Below are positions 6,723 through 12,793 of a stretch of DNA of 12,793 nt, in pieces. The stretch covers positions 1 to 12,793 of the forward strand of contig DYJG01000022.1 in the NCBI GenBank assembly GCA_020723225.1, read 5' to 3'. How positions within the stretch are numbered: position 1 is the stretch's first letter; each line of letters opens with the position of its first letter. Source of the DNA: Desulfobacca acetoxidans (lineage in GTDB: Bacteria; Desulfobacterota; Desulfobaccia; Desulfobaccales; 0-14-0-80-60-11). The translations under genes and the position numbers were made by a program. The notes under the pieces were generated by a model that saw nothing but the letters and a program-made list of their open reading frames with translations, made no database searches and had not been told where the DNA came from.

Positions 6723-6844
6723 TCCCTTTGTTTTAAAGAAAGGCAAATAACGCACTTCAGATTGGGGCAATCAGGGAACCTCGGAAGGGAAGCCCCCGGC
6801 TCTTGCAGAAAAATGGTATAGGTGGCACAATTAGTGGATAATTT

Positions 6845-6872
6845 TTGAAAAATAAAATAATAAAAGTAAAAT
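6845..6872 (+). promoter_or_regulatory. Sigma70-like promoter for the kaiC operon
   Basis: TTGAAA (6845-6850) and TAAAAT (6867-6872) are separated by 16 bp, and each matches 5 of 6 consensus bases. The flanks are AT-rich. Transcription would begin near 6879, leaving a leader of about 44 nt before the kaiC ATG. Confidence 0.5.
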
Positions 6873-6908
6873 GTCTTGATGATTTGAGATTGCAGGTGCC
6901 TTGGCAAA

Positions 6909-6914
6909 GGGAGG
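6909..6914 (+). promoter_or_regulatory. Ribosome binding site deciding the kaiC start
   Basis: GGGAGG lies 8 nt before ATG 6923. A longer in-frame start, TTG at 6845, has no Shine-Dalgarno and overlaps the candidate -35 hexamer, so the start at 6923 is used. Confidence 0.8.
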
Positions 6915-6922
6915 CAAAAAAC

Positions 6923-8650
6923 ATGGCCCGGAGAAAAAAGGAAGCAGAGCCCAAGTTGACCCCCTTGGCCAAATGTCCCACGGGTATTCAGGGCCTGGAT
7001 GAAATCACCAACGGCGGCCTGCCCCGGGGGCGGCCCACCCTGGTCTGCGGCGGGGCCGGTTGCGGCAAGACCTTGCTGTCCATGGAGTTCATCGTGCGGG
7101 GGGCCATGGAGTTCGACGAGCCCGGGGTTTTCATGTCCTTCGAGGAGAGCGCCGGCGAACTGGCTAAAAACGTCGCCTCCCTGGGGTTCGATCTGCCTGA
7201 TTTGATAGAGAAGAAGAAGCTCGCCCTGGATCACGTCTTCATCGAGCGCAGCCAGATCGAAGAGACCGGCGAATATGACCTGGAAGGGCTTTTTATCCGA
7301 TTGGGCTACGCCATCGACTCCATCGGCGCCAAGCGGGTGGCCCTGGACACGGTGGAGGCCCTGTTCGCCGGGCTGCCCAACGAGATGATCCTGCGCTCGG
7401 AGCTGCGCCGCCTCTTCCGCTGGCTGAAGGACAAGGGCGTCACCGCCATCATCACCGGGGAACGGGGCGGGGAGAGCGGCCTGACCCGCCACGGCATCGA
7501 GGAGTACGTCTCTGACGCGGTCATCGTCCTGGACCACCGGGTGGTGGGCCAGACGGCCACCCGCCGCCTGCGTTTTATCAAGTACCGGGGCTCCCTGCAC
7601 GGCGCGGATGAATATCCTTTCTTGATCGATGAAACCGGCTTTTCCGTTCTGCCCGTCACCTCTCTGGGGCTGGATTACCCGGTCAGCAGCGAACGAGTCT
7701 CCTCCGGCATCCCCCGCCTGGACCACATGTTGGACGGCGGTTATTACCGAGGCAGCAGCGTCCTGATCTCCGGCACCGCGGGCACCGGCAAGTCCAGCCT
7801 GGCGGCCTATTTCGCGGACGCCGCCTGCCGCCGGGGGGAGCGCTGCCTCTATCTGGCCTATGAGGAATCCCAGGACCAGATCATTCGCAACATGCGTTCC
7901 ATCGGCCTGGACCTGGAGCCCTGGGTCAAACAGGGGCTCTTGAAATTCCACGCCGTGCGGCCCACCTTCTACGGCCTGGAGATGCACCTGGCTATAATTC
8001 ACAAGCTGACCAACGAATATCAGCCTCGGGCCGTGATCATGGACCCCATCACCAATCTCTCCATCGTCGCCAGCGCCGAGGAAGTGAAATCGGTGTTGAT
8101 GCGCCTGGTGGACTTTTTCAAGAACCGGCAGATTTCCACCCTGTTCACCAACCTGACCCACCCGGGCCAAATAGAGGAGACCGCCACCGGGGTCTCGTCG
8201 CTGATGGACACCTGGCTCCTGACTTTGAGCGTGGAGAGCAGCGGCGAGCGCAACCGGATCTTCTTTATCCTTAAATCAAGGGGCATGGCCCATTCCAACC
8301 AGTTGCGGGAGTTCCTCATCAGCGATAACGGCATCGATCTGATGGACGCCTACGTCGGGCCGGGCGGGGTGTTCACCGGTTCGGCCCGGGTGCAGCAGGA
8401 GGGCCGGGAAAAGGCCGCGGCTGCGGCCGCGGAGGTGGAACTTGAGCGCCGCCGCGCGGCTCTGGAGCGTAAGCGCCAGGCCGCGGAGGCCCAGATTGCG
8501 GTCTTGCAAGCCGAAATCGCCAGTGAAGAAGCCGAACTGCAAGCGCTCATGACCCAAGAAGCGGAGAAGCTGAAGGTGTCGGACCGGGAACGGGTGGAAC
8601 TGGCCGTCATGCGCAAGGCCGACACCCCGGAGACGGAGAAAGGAGACTGA
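6923..8650 (+). CDS. kaiC: KaiC-like double-domain ATPase/autokinase with C-terminal coiled-coil
   Basis: A 575-residue RecA-fold protein expected to form hexamers, hydrolyse ATP and autophosphorylate. CI (about 15-245): Walker A GGAGCGKT (43-50), catalytic pair Glu74-Glu75 ('SFEESAGEL'), Walker B region 'RVALDTVEALF'. CII (about 255-485): Walker A GTAGTGKS (284-291), Glu314-Glu315 ('AYEESQDQ'), Walker B 'AVIMDPITNL'. At the cyanobacterial phosphosites (Thr426, Ser431, Thr432 of Synechococcus elongatus KaiC), the segment 'EETATGVSSLMDT' offers Thr420, Ser425 and Ser426, so phosphorylation looks possible. Residues about 491-565 are an Ala/Glu/Arg-rich extension, predicted helical coiled-coil, which is absent from the 519-residue cyanobacterial protein. 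KaiC of Rhodobacter sphaeroides has a comparable coiled-coil tail and works without KaiA; no kaiA is in this window. First gene of a tight four-gene operon, 3 bp before a kaiB-like gene. Confidence 0.93.
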   Translation: MARRKKEAEPKLTPLAKCPTGIQGLDEITNGGLPRGRPTLVCGGAGCGKTLLSMEFIVRGAMEFDEPGVFMSFEESAGELAKNVASLGFDLPDLIEKKKLALDHVFIERSQIEETGEYDLEGLFIRLGYAIDSIGAKRVALDTVEALFAGLPNEMILRSELRRLFRWLKDKGVTAIITGERGGESGLTRHGIEEYVSDAVIVLDHRVVGQTATRRLRFIKYRGSLHGADEYPFLIDETGFSVLPVTSLGLDYPVSSERVSSGIPRLDHMLDGGYYRGSSVLISGTAGTGKSSLAAYFADAACRRGERCLYLAYEESQDQIIRNMRSIGLDLEPWVKQGLLKFHAVRPTFYGLEMHLAIIHKLTNEYQPRAVIMDPITNLSIVASAEEVKSVLMRLVDFFKNRQISTLFTNLTHPGQIEETATGVSSLMDTWLLTLSVESSGERNRIFFILKSRGMAHSNQLREFLISDNGIDLMDAYVGPGGVFTGSARVQQEGREKAAAAAAEVELERRRAALERKRQAAEAQIAVLQAEIASEEAELQALMTQEAEKLKVSDRERVELAVMRKADTPETEKGD

Positions 8651-8653
8651 GCC

Positions 8654-8947
8654 ATGCCCACCGAAGCAAAAAAGGAATGGGAACTCCGCCTTTACGTGGC
8701 CGGCATGACGCCCAAGTGCGTAGAGGCCTTTGCCAATCTCAAGAAGATTTGCGAAGAGCATCTCAAGGGCTGCTATAGCATCGAAATTATCGACCTGCTG
8801 GAGAATCCCAGGTTGGCCCAGGGGGACCAGATCCTGGCCATTCCCACCCTGGTGCGCAAGCTGCCAGAACCGGTGAAAAAGATCATCGGCGATTTGTCCA
8901 ACACCGAAAGGGTGCTGGTGGGCCTGGATTTGCGGGAGAAAACCTAA
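8654..8947 (+). CDS. kaiB: KaiB-like protein 1
   Basis: A 97-residue protein aligning along almost its whole length with cyanobacterial KaiB, the fold-switching partner that binds the KaiC CI ring. Diagnostic segments are 'LRLYVAGMTPKC', 'GCYSIEIIDLLENPRLAQGDQI', 'IPTLVRKLPEP' and 'IIGDLSNTERVLVGLDL'. The Gly and Asp of 'VGLDL', positions known to influence fold switching in thermophilic KaiB, are kept. The aromatic near the first strand (Tyr8 in S. elongatus) is Trp here, and the three-proline motif LPPP is LPEP. It lacks the acidic C-terminal tail of cyanobacterial KaiB. AGGAG overlaps the end of kaiC, and its stop overlaps the next start by 1 bp (TAATG), so translation is probably coupled in both directions. 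Confidence 0.92.
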   Translation: MPTEAKKEWELRLYVAGMTPKCVEAFANLKKICEEHLKGCYSIEIIDLLENPRLAQGDQILAIPTLVRKLPEPVKKIIGDLSNTERVLVGLDLREKT

Positions 8948-9315
8948 TGGACGAGCCTCAGAAGAAAGCCCTGGCCAAGGCTGAAACGGCAGTAAAGGCC
9001 GCCCAGAAGGAAAAAGAAACCGCAGTCTATGTGTTGCGCCTTTACGTGGCCGGCACCACCCCCCGCTCCCTGCATGCCATTGCCAACGTGAAAGCCATCT
9101 GCGAAGAGCATCTCCAGGGCCGCTACGAACTGGAAGTCATCGACCTCTACCAGCAGCCGGTGCTGGCCCGAGGGGAGCAGATCATCGCGGCCCCCACCCT
9201 CATTAAAAAACTCCCGGAGCCTTTGCGCCGGATTATCGGCGACATGAGCAACACCGAAAGGATCCTGGTGGGTTTGGATATAAAGCCCAAAGACATACAA
9301 AAAGACCGAAGGTAG
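8947..9315 (+). CDS. KaiB-like protein 2, with charged N-terminal extension
   Basis: A 122-residue second KaiB. Its core (from 'VYVLRLYVAG', about residue 28) is roughly two thirds identical by eye to KaiB-like protein 1. The two genes share exact stretches such as CGCCTTTACGTGGCCGGC, consistent with an old tandem duplication. Differences include a Lys/Ala/Glu-rich N-terminal helix of about 25 residues, the retained Tyr at the Tyr8 position (Trp in copy 1), and Lys rather than Arg in 'TLIKKLPEP'. 'VGLDI' retains the Gly and Asp. The ATG overlaps the preceding stop by one base, and TAG closes the gene 4 bp before the histidine kinase. The copies may compete for KaiC, or one may bind the kinase instead, as KaiB does with SasA and CikA in cyanobacteria; neither is demonstrated. 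Confidence 0.9.
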   Translation: MDEPQKKALAKAETAVKAAQKEKETAVYVLRLYVAGTTPRSLHAIANVKAICEEHLQGRYELEVIDLYQQPVLARGEQIIAAPTLIKKLPEPLRRIIGDMSNTERILVGLDIKPKDIQKDRR

Positions 9316-9319
9316 CGGC

Positions 9320-11062
9320 ATGCCGAACAAGCAAAAACTCCAAGAGGAGTTGATTGAACTCCGTTCCCGCGTGGCAGAGGCCGAAGAGACCCTAAGGGCT
9401 ATCCGTCAAGGGGAAGTGGACGCCCTGGTGGTTTCCGGGCCTGAAGGGGAGCAAATCTTTACCCTTAAAGGCGCCGATCATTCTTACCGCATCCTGGTGG
9501 AGACCATTAACGAAGGCGCGGCCACCCTGGGGGCCGACGGCAAAATTTTTTATGCCAACCGAAGATTGGCGGAAATGCTGAAGACGCCTTTGGAAAAACT
9601 TATCGCCTCCGACATCTCCCATTACGTGGAGTCCGGAGATCGCTCCTTGTTTGAGGCCCTTTTCTCCAAAGGAAAACAAGGAGCCAGCCAAGGCGAATTA
9701 CGGCTGCAGACTGCAACCGGCGGTTCGATTCCCGTCTACCTGTCTTTGAGCAGCATGCAACTGGATTCTCTGGCGGATATGGTCTGCCTGGCGGTGACCG
9801 ATCTCACAGAGCAGAAGCGCCAGGAAGAAATCCTGGCCGAGGGCCGCCTGTCCCGGGCCATCCTGGACCAGGCCGAACACGTCATCGTGGTATGTGACGC
9901 CCGCGGCATCATTACCCGAGCTTCCCGGGCCGCGCACGAGCTTTATGACGGGAACCCTTTGCTGCAGCGCTTTGAAGAAGCCTTCCCCATCACCATTATT
10001 ACGACCGAAATGGACTCGGGCCTGCCTGTTGCCGAGGTGTTTTCCCTGGCGCCCTTACAGCGGGGGGAAATTTTCCGGGGCGAGGAAGCCACTTTCAAGT
10101 GCCGGTCAGGCAAGGTATTCCATGTGCTCTTTGACGCCGGGCCGCTTTACGGCGACAATGGGGGGCTCCAGGGCTATATCGTCAGCCTTACGGATATCAC
10201 CGCGCGTCGGCACCAGGAACTCGAACGGCAGAGGCTTTTGGCGGATCAACAGGCGCTGACCGAAGAGTTGAAAGCCACCAACGAGGAGCTCAAGACCCAG
10301 ACCGAAGAGCTCGCGGTCCAGAAAGAGGAGCTGGAGCAACTGACTGATCATCTCCAATCCCAGCAGAAACTCCTGGAGATGGCCAACGAGGAGCTGGAGT
10401 CCTTCTCCTACTCGGTATCCCACGATCTGAAGGCCCCGATCCGCGCCATCCAAGGCTTCTCCCGTATGCTGCTAAAGGAGCACACGGACAGGCTTGACGC
10501 GGAAGGCCGCAGGCTGCTCCAGGTGGTGGTGGACAACACCAGGCTGATGGAAAGACTCACCGACGACTTGCTGCAACTCTCCCGGCTGGGGCGTCAACCG
10601 GTAAGAAAGACGGTTGCCAACCTGGCCTCCATCACCAGCCAGGTTTTCGAAAAACTCCGGGCCTCGGACCCTAAACGCAAATTCCAGCTAAAAATCGGGG
10701 CCCTGCCTCCCTGCCTGTGTGATAATTCATTACTTTACCAGGTTATGGAGAACCTGCTGAGCAATGCCATCAAGTTTACCAAATCCAGGAAGACTGCGAT
10801 CATTGAAGTGGCCGGCAGCACCGGGGGCAACGAAAACGTCTACTACGTTAAGGACAATGGCGCGGGATTTGATGAGACTTATGCCAACAAACTGTTCCGT
10901 CCCTTTCAACGCCTGCACCGCCAGGAAGATTACGAAGGCACCGGCGTCGGCCTGGCCATCGTCAAAAGCATTGTGCAAAAGCACGGCGGCCGGGTCTGGG
11001 CGGAAAGCAAGGTCAACAAGGGCGCAACCTTTTATTTCGCCATACCCAAAAACGGAACGTGA
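9320..11062 (+). CDS. Soluble PAS-PAS sensor histidine kinase in the Kai operon
   Basis: A 580-residue kinase with no membrane segment. An N-terminal helix (1-30) leads to 'RQGEVDALVV', then PAS 1 (about 52-165) and PAS 2 (about 172-295). A Glu/Gln-rich coiled-coil (296-360) connects to the catalytic core. HisKA has the phospho-acceptor His368 in 'SYSVSHDLKAPIRAIQGF'. The ATPase domain has the N box 'MENLLSNAIKF' (Asn482), G1 'DNGAGFD' (512-518) and G2 'GTGVGLAIVKSI' (540-551). It has no receiver domain, so the phosphate must go to a regulator encoded outside the window. The gene follows the second kaiB-like gene by 4 bp, with CGAAGG 7 nt before ATG, so it is in the same operon. It lacks the KaiB-like sensor domain that SasA uses to bind KaiC, so any coupling to KaiBC would be through PAS or the coiled-coil (inference). 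Confidence 0.93.
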   Translation: MPNKQKLQEELIELRSRVAEAEETLRAIRQGEVDALVVSGPEGEQIFTLKGADHSYRILVETINEGAATLGADGKIFYANRRLAEMLKTPLEKLIASDISHYVESGDRSLFEALFSKGKQGASQGELRLQTATGGSIPVYLSLSSMQLDSLADMVCLAVTDLTEQKRQEEILAEGRLSRAILDQAEHVIVVCDARGIITRASRAAHELYDGNPLLQRFEEAFPITIITTEMDSGLPVAEVFSLAPLQRGEIFRGEEATFKCRSGKVFHVLFDAGPLYGDNGGLQGYIVSLTDITARRHQELERQRLLADQQALTEELKATNEELKTQTEELAVQKEELEQLTDHLQSQQKLLEMANEELESFSYSVSHDLKAPIRAIQGFSRMLLKEHTDRLDAEGRRLLQVVVDNTRLMERLTDDLLQLSRLGRQPVRKTVANLASITSQVFEKLRASDPKRKFQLKIGALPPCLCDNSLLYQVMENLLSNAIKFTKSRKTAIIEVAGSTGGNENVYYVKDNGAGFDETYANKLFRPFQRLHRQEDYEGTGVGLAIVKSIVQKHGGRVWAESKVNKGATFYFAIPKNGT

Positions 11063-11203
11063 GTTTCAAATTGGCGCTCATAGCCCTTCTGGGGGAATGT
11101 TGCTCACTGCTATATCTACGCGAACTCAACCAAACTAATAAGTATTCTATATGGTTATCATAGCTGAATCCGATCGCCAGCTTGCCCCGCCCCGCCGCTT
11201 CCC

Positions 11204-12793
11204 TCAGAACCCCTTATTTATCCGGGCAAAGATATTCTCCAGATTCTCCCGGTGATGGTACTTGAAGAGCGCCTCCACCACTTCCGGGTCGTACAGGGTG
11301 CCCTTGTGGAGGGAGATTTCCTCCAGGACGTCCTCCAGGCCCCGGGCCGGGCGGTAGGGGCGGTGGGTGGCCATGGCCTCCACTACGTCCGCCACGGCCA
11401 GGATCCGGGCCTCCGGGAGAATCGCCTCCCCTGTCAGCCCCAAAGGATAGCCGGAGCCGTCCATCCGTTCATGGTGCTGATAGATCATCTGGGCCACCGG
11501 CCAGGGAAAATCCATGCCTTTCATGATCTCGAAGCCGAAGTAGGGGTGGTCCTTGATCACCTCGAATTCGTGAGTCCTTAATTTGCCTGGTTTGCTCAAG
11601 AATTCCGCGGGCACCACGATCTTTCCCAGGTCGTGCAGCAGTCCGGCCAGACGCAGGCCCTTGATCCGGTCCTCGTTGAATCCCATCTCCCGGGCCAGGG
11701 CGCAGGCCAGTTCCGTGACCCGCTGTTGGTGGCCGGCAGTGTAGGGGTCCCGCATCTCGATGGCGGACGCTATGGCCTGGACCGCCTGGTCATTGGCCCG
11801 GAGCCAATCCTGCAGCCGTTCTTCGGTGATGTCGTTGCCGACGCACAGCACCTCCCGGAGAACGCCCTGTTCATCGCAGATGCCTTTGTTGGTCCACGCC
11901 ACCCAGACCCGTTGGCCGTCCCGCCTGATGTTTTCGTTTTCATTGTTGATGTGGCAATCCGGGTTGGCCGCGATATCGGCGATCAAGGCCGCCAGGTCCC
12001 GTCCGGACGACTCTAACTGCGGCACGATGGTCCCCAGCACGTTCCTGCCGATGATGTCCTCTTTCGAGTAGCCGAAGAATCGTTGGGCAAAGTCGTTGAT
12101 AAAGGTAACATTCCCCCGGGGGTCCAGGCGCAGGATGAGGCTGTTGGCGCTTTCCACCAACTCCCGGTACTTGGCTTCGCTCTCCGCCAGGGCGGCCGCG
12201 GCCTGGCGGCGCTGTTTCTCCCTCTCCGCGGATTCCAGGGCAAAAGAGAGAATCCCGGCCAGGGATTGAAGCAAGCGGATATTCTCGCCCTCAAAATAAT
12301 CCGGCTCGGCCGCGTAAAAAACCATGGCGCCGATGCTCTGCCCCCCCACGATGAGGGGAAAAGCGCCGGTGGCCCGGTAGCCGCGCTGCAACGCCCGGTC
12401 CCGCCAGGGGGCCATGCGGGGGTCGCCGGCAATATCCCGGCAGATGGAATATCTCCCCTCCCGGATGGCGGTCCCCGTTGCGCCCCGGCCTTCGGCCACG
12501 TCCGCCGCGGAGATGCGGATTTCCTCCAGGAATCCCTCTTCGATACCCCAGAAGGCCACCGGTTTTACCAGCATGGTATCGGGCTGGGCCAGCCCTACCC
12601 AGGCCATGCGAAAACCGCCCTGTTCCACGGCGATGCGGCAGGCCCGCTGAAAAAGCTGCTTCGGCTCCGGGATGCGAACCGCAGCCTCATGGGTCTCGCT
12701 CAAGACGGTATACAGGCGGGTGAGACCGGCAATGCGCGCCGCCATCTCCCGGTTCTGGGCCGCCACCGCCTTCAGTTCGGCCAGTTCCCGCTG
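11204..12793 (-). CDS. GAF-PAS-HD-GYP protein, probable cyclic-di-GMP phosphodiesterase (5' end beyond window)
   Basis: Only the last 529 residues are visible. The frame is still open at 12793 ('QRELAELKAVAAQNRE', coiled-coil-like), so the GTG at 12766, which has no Shine-Dalgarno, is probably internal. Counting from that GTG: GAF domain about 15-185 ('GFRMAWVGLA', 'GRGATGTAIREGR', 'PLIVGGQSIGAMVF'), PAS about 198-318 ('YRELVESANSLILRLD', 'FFGYSKEDIIGRNV'), HD-GYP about 325-515. The HD-GYP residues are complete: 'MRDPYTAGHQQRV', 'LLHDLGKI' (His378, Asp379), 'HHERMDGSGYPLGL' (431-444) and 'VADVVEAMATHRPYRPA'. This family hydrolyses cyclic-di-GMP through a metal cluster. The sensors suggest cytosolic control by a small ligand. 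It converges on the histidine kinase with a 141-bp gap (11063-11203) in which I see no strong terminator or other feature. Confidence 0.92.
   Translation of the reverse strand, partial: QRELAELKAVAAQNREMAARIAGLTRLYTVLSETHEAAVRIPEPKQLFQRACRIAVEQGGFRMAWVGLAQPDTMLVKPVAFWGIEEGFLEEIRISAADVAEGRGATGTAIREGRYSICRDIAGDPRMAPWRDRALQRGYRATGAFPLIVGGQSIGAMVFYAAEPDYFEGENIRLLQSLAGILSFALESAEREKQRRQAAAALAESEAKYRELVESANSLILRLDPRGNVTFINDFAQRFFGYSKEDIIGRNVLGTIVPQLESSGRDLAALIADIAANPDCHINNENENIRRDGQRVWVAWTNKGICDEQGVLREVLCVGNDITEERLQDWLRANDQAVQAIASAIEMRDPYTAGHQQRVTELACALAREMGFNEDRIKGLRLAGLLHDLGKIVVPAEFLSKPGKLRTHEFEVIKDHPYFGFEIMKGMDFPWPVAQMIYQHHERMDGSGYPLGLTGEAILPEARILAVADVVEAMATHRPYRPARGLEDVLEEISLHKGTLYDPEVVEALFKYHHRENLENIFARINKGF

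Larger units (their letters stand above)
6518..6922. other. 405-bp divergent intergenic region before the Kai operon
   Basis: The region is AT-rich, especially 6660-6760 and 6830-6890, and separates the M20 gene (minus) from kaiC (plus). It contains two perfect 12-bp palindromes (6676-6687 and 6711-6722), a sigma70-like promoter (6845-6872) and the kaiC ribosome site (6909-6914). I find no supported small gene: the short frames lack either a start site or any resemblance to known proteins. A long upstream region for a four-gene operon suggests regulated transcription. Confidence 0.6.

Noticed and set aside
6823..6828. TGGCAC as a sigma54 -24 element before kaiC
   Set aside because: The required GC-containing -12 element is not present at the right spacing; GTGGAT follows instead.
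6671..8170. 499-codon minus-strand open frame antisense to kaiC
   Set aside because: It is antisense to clear KaiC motifs, has low-complexity Gly/Gln/Val/His-rich composition typical of the opposite strand of a GC-rich gene, and matches no family.
12764..12766. GTG at 12766 as the true start of the HD-GYP gene
   Set aside because: The frame remains open to the window edge with coiled-coil-like sequence and no ribosome site precedes the GTG, so the gene most likely begins outside the window.

Overview
The window reads as a chromosomal segment of a Gram-negative, fairly GC-rich environmental bacterium. Signal peptides, a PAS histidine kinase, a GAF-PAS-HD-GYP protein and dispersed 'CGCAGAT / ACGCAAAGACGC' type intergenic palindromes together suggest something like Desulfobacterota (the former Deltaproteobacteria). 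That placement is an inference from gene content, not from a marker gene. No rRNA, tRNA, CRISPR array or transposase gene was seen.

Layout from left to right. (1) At 1-195 there is a truncated intergenic palindromic repeat. (2) At 196-2217 two plus-strand genes lie 15 bp apart: an exported beta-propeller-like protein of unknown function, and a TsaA/TrmO-domain protein that carries a signal-peptide-like leader and is interrupted by an in-frame amber codon. (3) A perfect 16-bp hairpin separates these from the convergent katG. (4) At 4961-2320 (minus strand) lies a perR-katG peroxide-defence operon with a 2-bp gap and a Fur/PerR-type 7-1-7 operator in front of perR. (5) At 5138-5300 there is a 163-bp nested palindromic element with 15-bp terminal inverted repeats; it is related to the repeat at the left edge. 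(6) At 6517-5321 (minus) is an M20-family amidohydrolase. (7) At 6518-6922 is a 405-bp divergent intergenic region with two 12-bp palindromes and a good sigma70-type promoter. (8) At 6923-11062 (plus) is a tight four-gene operon: kaiC-like, kaiB-like 1, kaiB-like 2, PAS-PAS histidine kinase. (9) Convergent with it, from 11204 to the right edge, is a GAF-PAS-HD-GYP cyclic-di-GMP phosphodiesterase whose N-terminus runs off the window.

The most interesting system is the Kai operon. KaiC keeps both Walker A motifs, both catalytic Glu pairs and a Thr/Ser/Ser arrangement at the autophosphorylation sites. It carries an extra C-terminal coiled-coil of about 75-85 residues and there is no kaiA nearby. 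Two diverged KaiB paralogues follow in tandem, and a soluble histidine kinase is co-transcribed as the likely output. This looks like a KaiA-independent KaiBC timer or stress switch wired to two-component signalling. A link to the neighbouring HD-GYP protein and cyclic-di-GMP is possible but speculative.
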